From NCBI RefSeq assembly GCF_023715685.1, contig NZ_JAMBOQ010000021.1, positions 1 to 11,992 of the forward strand: a DNA stretch of 11,992 nt. The letters run 5' to 3'. The notes below the pieces were generated by a model. It had not been told where the DNA came from. It did no database searches and saw nothing but the letters and a program-made list of their open reading frames with translations. Position 1 is the stretch's first letter. Each line of letters opens with the position of its first letter. The stretch comes from Priestia aryabhattai (GTDB lineage: Bacteria > Bacillota > Bacilli > Bacillales > Bacillaceae_H). The position numbers and the translations under genes are program-made. This document shows, piece after piece, positions 5,859 through 10,945 of this stretch.

Positions 5859-5952
5859 TGTCGACCTGCTGTTGACCTAAAGAGTAGAAAAACGCCTAAT
5901 GTTGACCTAGTGTTGACATCAATTTTGGCACTTTTTCGTACTTGTTGACCTA
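5859..5952 (+). repeat. Iteron-like array of TGTTGACCTA
   Basis: Five direct copies: TGTCGACCTG (5859), TGTTGACCTA (5870), TGTTGACCTA (5900), TGTTGACATC (5911) and TGTTGACCTA (5943). Spacings are 11, 30, 11 and 32 bases, so most sites fall near the same helix face. Candidates for the binder are the RHH protein just downstream or the replication initiator. This is the main content of the 372-base gene-free gap from 5703 to 6074; the rest is AT-rich with no ORF I can support. Confidence 0.75.
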
Positions 5953-6074
5953 CTGTCCCCTTTAAGTCCCCTCAACTTTTATGAAGTTTTAACGAGTTTT
6001 TGAAATATTTCTTGATGATAATTCGTGAAGTTTTGAGAAGAAGTCTGGGTAGTTTTTTTATAAAAATCGATTGC

Positions 6075-6362
6075 TTATTTCATCGAAGAAACGTTTAATT
6101 TTTGTAGAATGTTGCGTCTTTGATTCTTAATTGTGCTCTCTTCTTTAAAAAGAATGTCCTGCATTTCAACTATGGAATGACCATCAAGTGCAAGAGCAAA
6201 CACGTCTTGTTCGGATGACGTAAATTGTTTTAAAAAGATTTTCTCTTTGAGTATTTTACATTCTTCCTCAAACTGTTTGAGGCGATCTACTTCTTGTACT
6301 AAATCAGAAGCCAAACTTAAAATGTTTTCGATACCCATTAACAATTTTTCAGTTTGATCCAC
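6075..6362 (-). CDS. Small LuxR/GerE-type HTH protein (95 aa)
   Basis: The start is GTG 6362, with a modest AAGGG ribosome site seven bases upstream. Residues 1-42 form a leucine-rich helix, probably a dimerising coiled coil (LLMGIENILSLASDLVQEVDRL). Residues 47-93 match the GerE/LuxR-type helix-turn-helix: FTSSEQDVFALALDGHSIVEMQDIL, then an acidic EES before TIKNQRRNILQKLNV, the recognition helix. There is no receiver or autoinducer domain, so it is a stand-alone DNA-binding unit. It sits between the RHH gene at 6464 and the repeat array at 5859-5952. A role as regulator of backbone genes is likely but its targets are unknown. Confidence 0.8.
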   Translation of the reverse strand: MDQTEKLLMGIENILSLASDLVQEVDRLKQFEEECKILKEKIFLKQFTSSEQDVFALALDGHSIVEMQDILFKEESTIKNQRRNILQKLNVSSMK

Positions 6363-6391
6363 GATCAGACCCTTCTACTTTTTGAGGGTAA

Positions 6392-6465
6392 CCCATGTTA
6401 CAATTAACTTGTATATGTTTTCACATGGGGGTACTTCCTTTGCAGAGGAAGTGCCCTTTCTTTTT
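6392..6465 (+). terminator. Nested hairpins with plus-strand T tract
   Basis: CCCATGT (6392-6398) pairs with ACATGGG (6423-6429). GGGTACTTCCT (6429-6439) pairs with AGGAAGTGCCC (6446-6456), followed on the plus strand by TTTCTTTTT. The two stems share G6429, so they may be alternatives. On the plus strand the second is a terminator with no gene before it, which could mean a short antisense RNA. On the minus strand they form the leader of the LuxR-type gene. Confidence 0.55.
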
Positions 6466-6625
6466 ACTCTTTTTTTCTAACCTTCTCTACATGTTCTTCT
6501 AAAATAGCCTTCACATATTTCGTGATACTGGTGTCATGCTCGACAGCTAGAAAGCGTAATTCCTTATGCAACTCTTCTGGAATATCACAAGTAAGCCGAC
6601 GATTTCCCTTTTTAACTTTGCTCAT
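6464..6625 (-). CDS. Ribbon-helix-helix (CopG/Arc-like) protein (53 aa)
   Basis: A 53-codon ORF from ATG 6625 to TAA 6464-6466, with AAAGGAAGAG placed about seven bases before the start. After a basic arm (MSKVKKGNRR) comes the pattern of an RHH domain: strand LTCDIP, helix EELHKELRFLAVEHD, turn TS, helix ITKYVKAILEEHVEKV. The length and basic N-terminal arm are typical of small plasmid repressors and ParG/omega-like proteins. It is the first gene after the only clear sigma-A promoter of the backbone (6677-6705). A dyad just upstream of its ribosome site (6640-6669) is a likely autoregulatory operator. Possible roles are copy control, partition or repression of the operon; no partner ATPase is present. 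Confidence 0.85.
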   Translation of the reverse strand: MSKVKKGNRRLTCDIPEELHKELRFLAVEHDTSITKYVKAILEEHVEKVRKKE

Positions 6626-6639
6626 ATGCTCTTCCTTTC

Positions 6640-6669
6640 AAGCAACGTATTTAAGTGGCAACGTTGCTT
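6640..6669 (-). promoter_or_regulatory. Dyad between promoter and first backbone gene
   Basis: AAGCAACGT (6640-6648) pairs with ACGTTGCTT (6661-6669) across 12 bases. It lies just downstream of the -10 box and upstream of the ribosome site, a natural operator position. It is also followed by TTTTATTTTAG on the plus strand, so it might terminate plus-strand transcription. Confidence 0.55.
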
Positions 6670-6676
6670 TTATTTT

Positions 6677-6705
6677 AGTTTAAAGGATATAATTACCACA
6701 GTCAA
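6677..6705 (-). promoter_or_regulatory. Sigma-A type promoter for the backbone genes
   Basis: On the minus strand TTGACT (6705-6700) and TAAACT (6682-6677) are separated by exactly 17 bases. The -35 matches five of six consensus positions and the -10 four of six. It is correctly placed before the 53-aa RHH gene. Confidence 0.6.
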
Positions 6706-6848
6706 CTATGTCATTGGAAAAATTCAAATCTCTCACATTAGTCTTTATAAACCTATTTTAAAAGTACATGCTTCAAAGCATGCTAAAAACACATAAAAAT
6801 ATAAAATTAATAGATATTATTAAATTTTATTTTTAAGAGGTGACTTTA

Positions 6849-7215
6849 TTGTATCCACACTATTATCGTCAAGGCCCATGGAATATTTTTGGCCCGGGAA
6901 CATCGCCAGGGAGTCCTGGAACTATTTCTCAAGGCGCTACTCCACCCACCTCCACCTGTAAGTGCACCACCTGCAACTATCCCACAAAAGCCAGGAACTG
7001 GTCTTCCCCCAGGAACATTCGGTTATGTTCCCTCTATTTCCGTTAATCAATGTCTTTTTAAAATAGCTTACATTTGGCCAACAGGAGGATCTAGAGGCTT
7101 TTGGTTCTATCCTTATTACGTTGATCAAAACGGAATTGCGGGTTATATTCGGAATGGATCTTTCTGGCAACCAACTGGTCTTGACTTAAAAATGATTGAC
7201 CTTATTACTTGTTAA
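6849..7215 (+). pseudogene. Tyr/Pro-rich Bacillus protein interrupted by a frameshift
   Basis: Translation would start at TTG 6849 after AGGTGA (6838-6843), giving MYPHYYRQGPWNIFGPG and then a Gly/Pro/Ser-rich stretch. At CCACCCACC (6942-6950) the frame changes: removing one C from the CCC at 6945-6947 joins the N-terminus to a Pro-run and then to the second frame. That frame continues VSAPPATIPQKPGTGLPP and a conserved-looking aromatic C-terminal domain (FWFYPYYVDQNGIAGYIRNG ending at DLITC). The restored protein would have about 121 residues. I recall similar small proteins with a Pro-rich N-terminus and an FWFYP...AGY domain in Bacillus, but not their function. It may be a true pseudogene, a sequencing error in a C run, or, less likely, a programmed frameshift. 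Confidence 0.7.
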
Positions 7216-7253
7216 TTTTCTAGGTTCAAAAAACAAATTAGGAGATATTCAGA

Positions 7254-7616
7254 ATGAAACCTTTGATTCCTTACGAATTTCAACAATTGCGTTTCCCTTT
7301 TCCACCAATAATTGCACCTCTTTCAGGTGGTGACCCTTTTCTGCAATATACGCCTTCACCTCGACCTCCTGTATTTCATGGGACAGTACCTCAATCTCAA
7401 ATTCCATTCTATGGAACGGGGATGATACAACAGTGGATGCAACATATGATACCCATATATCCAAAACCATCATTCTTCCCTCAACCTGAACCTGTACAAC
7501 TCCAACCCCAAATCCAAATAGGTCCACAATTAATTCCAATAGTTCCACCACCCATATATTTCCCACAAGTTCCGCAGCCAACCCCAACCTCTCCAATGCC
7601 TCCTCATCATCGGTAA
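7254..7616 (+). CDS. Proline-rich low-complexity protein, putative spore-surface protein (120 aa)
   Basis: ATG 7254 lies eight bases after AGGAGA. About a quarter of the residues are proline, with Gln, Ile, Phe and Tyr making up much of the rest; there is no cysteine, no signal peptide and no globular motif. Characteristic stretches are RFPFPPIIAPLSGG near the N-terminus and IPIVPPPIYFPQVPQPTPTS near the C-terminus, ending PPHHR. Extended, low-complexity proteins of this kind are common among Bacillus coat and exosporium components, but the assignment here is by composition and neighbourhood only. It follows the frameshifted gene by 38 bases on the same strand, so the two were probably an operon, and it ends at a strong terminator. 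The opposite strand is also open but lacks a ribosome site. Confidence 0.75.
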   Translation: MKPLIPYEFQQLRFPFPPIIAPLSGGDPFLQYTPSPRPPVFHGTVPQSQIPFYGTGMIQQWMQHMIPIYPKPSFFPQPEPVQLQPQIQIGPQLIPIVPPPIYFPQVPQPTPTSPMPPHHR

Positions 7617-7664
7617 TCATAAAAGATGGACATTACGCATAATAGATAAAATAAAAGACCCAAC

Positions 7665-7711
7665 AAATACAAAAAACATTGGCTAAGCCTTAGCTAATGT
7701 TTTTTGTATTT
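7665..7711 (+). terminator. Strong Rho-independent terminator after the Pro-rich gene
   Basis: A perfect 16-bp stem (7665-7680 with 7696-7711) containing A6/T6 tracts, plus an inner CTAAG-type stem. It lies 49 bases after the stop codon. The gene-free stretch from 7712 to 8142 holds a small dyad (TCTTAGAA/TTCTAAGA, about 7739-7764), dif-like arms at 7818 and 7912, and a terminator at 8109. Confidence 0.9.
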
Positions 7712-7817
7712 AGATAGATATTGTTAAAAAGGTGTATTCTTAGAAAGACGGATGATTCTAAGAGTACAAATTACATTATATTCATTGATCTGTTTTATGA
7801 ATACGATATGTAAAGTT

Positions 7818-7845
7818 AGTTAACATAATAGACTTCATAGGTAAA
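7818..7845 (+). other. dif-like Xer site, copy 1
   Basis: AGTTAACATAA (7818-7828) differs at one position from the arm AGTTTACATAA of the B. subtilis dif site (complement of TTATGTAAACT, from memory). A six-base core TAGACT and a divergent second arm TCATAGGTAAA would complete a 28-bp site. Upstream the block ATACGATATGTAAAGTT resembles that in front of copies 2 and 4. One well-matched arm only, so activity is uncertain. Confidence 0.5.
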
Positions 7846-7911
7846 AAAAAGACTATATCTTCAGTGAGAGTTTTTTTGTTTTCCAAATAATCATCAATAA
7901 AATCTTTTTGG

Positions 7912-7922
7912 AGTTTACATCA
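7912..7922 (+). other. Isolated dif-like arm
   Basis: AGTTTACATCA matches ten of eleven positions of the dif arm, in the same orientation as the others, but without the conserved ATATACAAAA block in front and without a plausible second arm. A similar TGTTTACATCA lies at 8500-8510. Confidence 0.25.
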
Positions 7923-8108
7923 AAATTAAAATAAGTTTTTAATAGATTTTATATGAAAAACATACATAATAAAAACTTGATAGAATCTTGATATTATCTG
8001 TACGTTTCGATAACATTGAAAGATTCTCCACAAAACTTTAATCATTACCTCCATTATACCAAAAAGACTTGTACACTAGACCAATTTTTAGACTTTGTCT
8101 ACAAACTG

Positions 8109-8137
8109 AAAGGAGTGCGAGATGCACTCCTTTTTTT
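8109..8137. terminator. Rho-independent terminator
   Basis: AAAGGAGTGC (8109-8118) pairs with GCACTCCTTT (8124-8133), with a T run to 8137 on the plus strand. It lies directly downstream of the stop codon of the minus-strand 114-aa gene and could serve it, although the better T tract faces the plus strand. Confidence 0.7.
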
Positions 8138-8142
8138 CAACC

Positions 8143-8487
8143 TTAATATATTGAACCACAGTTGCCATGTGAATGGGTTCCTGGATAATAAAATTGTCCG
8201 GGATTATACCTGTGGGTAGTTGGCAGCGGATGGAACTGAAGAGGATGCAAAAGAGACTTCTGTTGCGGATGGGACTGAAGAGGCCCAAAAAGAGACTGCT
8301 GTTGCGGTTGGAACTGAACAGGCCCAAAAAGAGGTTGAGTTGGCAGATAAGCTGGCCACATCTGCGGGATTGGCGGCCCCAAAAAAGGTTGATATAACTG
8401 TGGCCAGAATACATTTGGCGGCCACCAATGTACCTTTCCAAGTTCAAGTAGTGGATCAATACGGGGACTTATTGAAAATCCATTCAT
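8143..8487 (-). CDS. Pro/Gln-rich repeat protein, putative spore-surface protein (114 aa)
   Basis: ATG 8487 follows AAGGAG at good spacing, which decides the strand: five frames are open here. Residues 1-50 are rich in Pro and aromatic residues (WWPPNVFWPQLYQPFLGPP). Residues about 50-88 hold three 13-residue repeats of the type SLFGPLQSHPQQ, encoded by a 39-bp DNA repeat. The C-terminus is NPGQFYYPGTHSHGNCGSIY. There is no signal peptide, membrane helix or enzyme motif. The composition (Pro, Gln, His, Tyr, Trp) and the adjacent CotF-like gene suggest a structural spore-coat or exosporium protein, but I do not recognise a family. The gene occupies its own segment between dif-like sites at 7818 and 8741, with its own terminator. 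Confidence 0.75.
   Translation of the reverse strand: MNGFSISPRIDPLLELGKVHWWPPNVFWPQLYQPFLGPPIPQMWPAYLPTQPLFGPVQFQPQQQSLFGPLQSHPQQKSLLHPLQFHPLPTTHRYNPGQFYYPGTHSHGNCGSIY
8226..8342. repeat. 39-bp tandem repeat, three units
   Basis: Units at 8226-8264, 8265-8303 and 8304-8342 share GCGG(A/T)TGG(A/G)ACTGAA and the following CAAAAAGAG region, with substitutions but no length change. The period is a multiple of three, so it inserts 13 residues per unit in any frame and keeps several frames open on both strands. A fourth partial unit (GCAGATAAGCTGGCC) follows. Confidence 0.85.
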
Positions 8488-8549
8488 AAAATCTCTCCTT
8501 GTTTACATCAAGTTTATCCTAAATTCCCTATATTCGTATGTTCTTTTTA

Positions 8550-8561
8550 GAGCAATTGCTC
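8550..8561. promoter_or_regulatory. Palindrome upstream of the Pro/Gln-rich gene
   Basis: GAGCAATTGCTC is a perfect 12-bp palindrome about 63 bases upstream of the minus-strand start. Nearby on the same strand is CATACGAATA, vaguely like a sporulation-sigma -10 box. From 8562 to 8740 I see no gene, only AT-rich sequence with a GCC-GTTGA-GGC hairpin near 8615. Confidence 0.35.
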
Positions 8562-8740
8562 CAAATGACAGAGCGTTAGTTGAAGATGGAACAAAAACAA
8601 AACCGCCTTACTAAAGGCCGTTGAGGCTATCGAAAAAAGTCGACAGTCATTTTTAGCATTATTTTGTATAATATATCCATTAATTTATCTTGAGGTAACT
8701 TGCCTATAAAAATAGTATGTCGTATACCATATACAAAACT

Positions 8741-8768
8741 AGTTAACATAATGGATTTTATCGGGAAT
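8741..8768 (+). other. dif-like Xer site, copy 2
   Basis: AGTTAACATAA (8741-8751), core TGGATT, then TTATCGGGAAT, which matches about seven of eleven positions of the second B. subtilis dif arm (TTCTAGGAAGT). The block TATACCATATACAAAACT directly in front is shared with copies at 9514 and 11794. This is the best two-armed candidate of the set. Confidence 0.55.
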
Positions 8769-8806
8769 GATTTATGTTTTCTAAGCACTTTTTATTTTAT
8801 GCCTTC

Positions 8807-9319
8807 TTAATAAGGCATATTTAATGCTTTTTTTGCGCTTTTAACGTCATTCATACGAAGCTTTGTGAGATCGTAAGATGAATAGTATCCTCTTCGATAC
8901 ATATAAGTAAAGACTTTATAGTGTAAATTAATTGCTTTTTGTAAATGACGATTAAATGTCTCATGTAGCGCTGGAGTAGCTGTTTCTGTAATAGCGATAG
9001 CATAAGAACGAACGGATGTTTTTGTAAAACCTAATAAACTGCCTGAAAAAAAAGCTGCCTCGTCACTTCTCATTTCATAGTGGTCTTCAGGATAAGGACC
9101 ATAATTATAAAACGAAAGCAACTCGTTAAGATTTCCTTGTATTCCTTCAATAGCTTCTAAATATAAGTTCTTAAGTTCTCCATCTTGAACTTTTTTTATA
9201 GCTTTTTTAAATTGAATTAAGCTATTAGCTTGAAAAGCAACCAGTTCATGTAATTCAAGGGTTTCATGCCAAGCTAATTGCTGATAGTTTTGTCCATCTC
9301 CGTAAGGTTGATAATTCAT
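8807..9319 (-). CDS. CotF-family spore coat protein (170 aa)
   Basis: Start chosen at the ATG at 9319: the upstream ATG at 9325 is only one base from the AAAGGAG ribosome site, whereas 9319 has a seven-base spacer. After a short Tyr/Gln-rich N-terminus comes the Coat_F signature, WHETLELHELVAFQANSLIQ, then helical repeats typical of CotF/YraD/YraG-like proteins, including a DPEL-like DGELKNLYLEAIEGIQGNLNEL segment and a central aliphatic helix. The C-terminus is helical and basic. The length agrees with the family. CotF-type proteins are made in sporulation and found in the inner coat; most have no known biochemical activity. The gene sits alone between the dif-like site at 8741 and the 130-bp repeat at 9407. 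ATGCCTT/AAGGCAT (8799-8818) forms a weak hairpin across its stop codon. Confidence 0.88.
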   Translation of the reverse strand: MNYQPYGDGQNYQQLAWHETLELHELVAFQANSLIQFKKAIKKVQDGELKNLYLEAIEGIQGNLNELLSFYNYGPYPEDHYEMRSDEAAFFSGSLLGFTKTSVRSYAIAITETATPALHETFNRHLQKAINLHYKVFTYMYRRGYYSSYDLTKLRMNDVKSAKKALNMPY

Positions 9320-9406
9320 ATCCATACTCCTTTCATGTTATGAATTACTATACTCATGCAGGATTACGTTAGATAATTGTCCTATAAGAATAAAATTTTA
9401 TATGTT

Positions 9407-9536
9407 GAGCAAACTACTCAAGATGCCGTGAGGCGTTAACCTGATGTGATGCATTTATGTAGCAGAAAAAACTCCTGACCAACCTGCAGGAGTTTTTTCT
9501 CTTTTTATGCTGTATACGATATACAAAATTAGTTTA
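9407..9536 (+). repeat. 130-bp direct repeat, copy 1
   Basis: Identical to 11687-11816 except for one base (A at 9519, T at 11799). It contains a GCC-GTGA-GGC hairpin, the 12-mer GTAGCAGAAAAA, a strong terminator, the block TATACGATATACAAAATT and the first six bases (AGTTTA) of a dif-like arm. Identity stops at 9536, exactly where the group II intron begins. No transposase and no terminal inverted repeats, so it is not an insertion sequence. Confidence 0.95.
9466..9498. terminator. Bidirectional terminator inside 130-bp repeat, copy 1
   Basis: AAAAAACTCCTG (9466-9477) and CAGGAGTTTTTT (9487-9498) form a perfect 12-bp stem with a nine-base loop. It insulates the CotF-like gene from the segment on its right. 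Confidence 0.9.
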
Positions 9537-10371
9537 GTCGGGTAAGTTAGGGGCATCACTGCCCCTGCCTCCCCTAAGAACCGTGCGAGTCCCTTTCAAG
9601 ACACATCGGCTCAAGCCTCCCATTGCAGGTCCATTTGCTGTCGTATCCTCATCACACACCATAACGGTAAGTAAAACATACGCCGACGCTCCAAATGGAG
9701 GTACACATAACAGTACGTTTCTTTCGTCAGAAGATAGCCACAACCTTATGTTCCTACGAGAGACCAACGAGAAGTCAGCTCCCTTTCGGGCCTATCATAG
9801 GTTTGTCCGTAAGGACGATAGTATCCGTCCAGTTATACAGTTTCCTGCTTTCCTGTTCTCTTTCGAGGTAACGGCATTCGCTTTCTCTCGTATCCTATAC
9901 CCTCTATCACATCGTTTGACTTTACAGTCATCCTACTGTTTACACAGATGACAAAGGGCTTACCAAGTTCCGCATCTTATAGATACGACGAGGTTAGGTG
10001 GGTTCTTTACTCCGGGCAAGATACGGGACGCGTCACAGCAGCATTATGAATCTGCTTTTCCTCTTACCAATACCCAGGCAAATCTGTACACTATCCTGAG
10101 CTAACACTGACGAAGCTTACAAACCTTCACTAATGTTCACCATACTCATCTTCCCCTAGCAGTGTTCCGAGTCGTGCACTGACTCTCTGTTTCCGCATTT
10201 CCGCATGCAACCCACGAGCCCGTTACCAGGCCCGCAGTTTTGGACGGGGATAGTTTTTGCGTCTAAACCAGTGGCATAAGCCACACTATATAAAAGCGAC
10301 TTCTTGTCGCACCATAATGGATGTTCTCGGTACTCAAAACGACATGTCCACATACTTCCATATAGGCACAC
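9537..10371 (-). mobile_element. ORF-less group II intron, about 835 nt
   Basis: Read on the minus strand, it starts with GTGTG (10371), fitting the GUGYG 5' consensus, and ends CCCGAC at 9537 with the expected AY. Domain V lies at 9612-9578: 35 nt running from GAGCCG (with the AGC triad) through a GAAA tetraloop to CGGTTC. Domain VI follows: AGGGGCA-GTGA-TGCCCCT, with a mismatched A seven bases from the 3' end as branch point. The 5' exon ends GTCGGTGACTCA. ACCGAG and GAGTC-type segments inside are possible EBS partners. No reverse transcriptase or maturase ORF of useful length exists, so splicing or mobility would need a protein supplied in trans. It faces away from the gene at 10436 and interrupts no reading frame. 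Confidence 0.82.
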
Positions 10372-10435
10372 TGAGTCACCGACAATGAGAAGAATACATA
10401 AAAATAACTAACTATGTAAAATAGGGAGGTGTTTT

Positions 10436-10816
10436 ATGTATTATCACCAATATTACTATCCATATCTTCAATCCCAAATGAATCGTCAACCACCACAACA
10501 ACAATATCCACCAGTTGATACTGCTATTTTCGGTCATTCGGTAAGTTCCCTTCAAAAACTTGCTCTGGAATCCAGTACTTTACTTAAAATGTTTGCTGAT
10601 CCAAATTTTTCTCATAGCTTGATGACAGCAGCTCAGGATGGAAACCAAATGAAGGTTGACAGTTTAATTAAATCGATAGGAATAAGTACACCTGTAACAG
10701 TTAAGTACAACCCAGATGGAATTTTATTGAGTATGCCTGCTCAAGCTCAAGGCTCAGAATGTTGTACTTTAAATATGTTTCTTAAATGGGGAAAGTTTCG
10801 AGGGAAACCTTTTTAA
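10436..10816 (+). CDS. Small YuzC-like sporulation-type protein (126 aa)
   Basis: ATG 10436 follows GGGAGGT at good spacing. The N-terminus is very Tyr-rich (MYYHQYYYPYLQSQ) and Pro/Gln-rich. A conserved-looking domain then begins near residue 26: PPVDTAIFGHSVSSLQKLAL, then LMTAAQDGNQMKVDSLIKSIG and VTVKYNPDGILLSM. The C-terminus has a CC pair (109-110) and a basic MFLKWGKFRGKPF. This plan resembles Bacillus YuzC-type inner spore coat proteins as I remember them, an assignment I hold with moderate confidence. The group II intron ends 65 bases upstream, so the promoter must fit in that gap. CATAAAAATA (10397-10406) with ACC 16 bases before it is a possible sigma-K-like promoter, but weak. Confidence 0.75.
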   Translation: MYYHQYYYPYLQSQMNRQPPQQQYPPVDTAIFGHSVSSLQKLALESSTLLKMFADPNFSHSLMTAAQDGNQMKVDSLIKSIGISTPVTVKYNPDGILLSMPAQAQGSECCTLNMFLKWGKFRGKPF

Positions 10817-10832
10817 GATTCTATTTATTTCA

Positions 10833-10860
10833 AGTTTACATAATGAATTTCAACGGCTTT
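10833..10860 (+). other. dif-like Xer site, copy 3
   Basis: AGTTTACATAA (10833-10843) is an exact match to the B. subtilis dif arm, followed by core TGAATT and TCAACGGCTTT, a poor second arm. It lacks the ATATACAAAA block found before the other copies. It lies between the YuzC-like gene and the carbonic anhydrase gene. Confidence 0.4.
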
Positions 10861-10899
10861 TTCTATATTTGACCATGTCCAAGCTCTTTTCATTAAGCT

Positions 10900-10909
10900 G
10901 CATATTCTA
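10900..10909 (+). promoter_or_regulatory. Sigma-K-like -10 box before the carbonic anhydrase gene
   Basis: GCATATTCTA exactly fits the mother-cell sigma-K -10 consensus gCATAnnnTA and lies 21 bases before the ribosome site. A proper -35 (AC about 16 bases upstream) is not evident. If real, the enzyme would be made late in sporulation. Confidence 0.35.
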
Positions 10910-10945
10910 CTAGTACAAGTATCTTTTATGAAAGGAGATGTTTTC

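Noticed and set aside
5703..6074. Rolling-circle or known relaxase nick site
   Set aside because: I searched by eye for the nick sequences I know from Gram-positive mobilizable plasmids and found no convincing match; only the general layout supports an oriT.
7249..7620. 123-codon minus-strand ORF opposite the Pro-rich gene
   Set aside because: It is the shadow of a proline-rich gene (CCN codons read as NGG); the plus-strand frame has an AGGAGA site and an operon-like position.
8016..8219. 67-codon plus-strand ORF
   Set aside because: It has no ribosome site, contains the terminator at 8109-8137 and overlaps the better supported minus-strand gene.
8226..8342. CRISPR-like array
   Set aside because: The 39-bp units are contiguous without spacers, degenerate and coding; no cas genes are present.
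8220..8489. 89-codon plus-strand ORF with protein-like Ala/Glu/Thr composition
   Set aside because: It has no ribosome site and is kept open by the 39-bp repeat; the minus-strand frame has AAGGAG and an ATG at correct spacing.
8585..8660. Possible gene remnant starting MEQKQNRLTKGR
   Set aside because: It stops after 12 codons, has no ribosome site and no recognisable homology; too little to call a pseudogene.
9583..9951. 122-codon plus-strand ORF within the intron
   Set aside because: It is antisense to a group II intron and crosses its domain V; structured RNA often leaves chance ORFs open.
10156..10371. 71-codon minus-strand ORF as a possible intron-encoded protein
   Set aside because: It lies in intron domain I from the first base onward and has no reverse transcriptase, maturase or endonuclease motif.
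10928..10945. Upstream ATG start for the carbonic anhydrase
   Set aside because: This ATG precedes the AAAGGAG ribosome site, which fits the TTG at 10946 instead.
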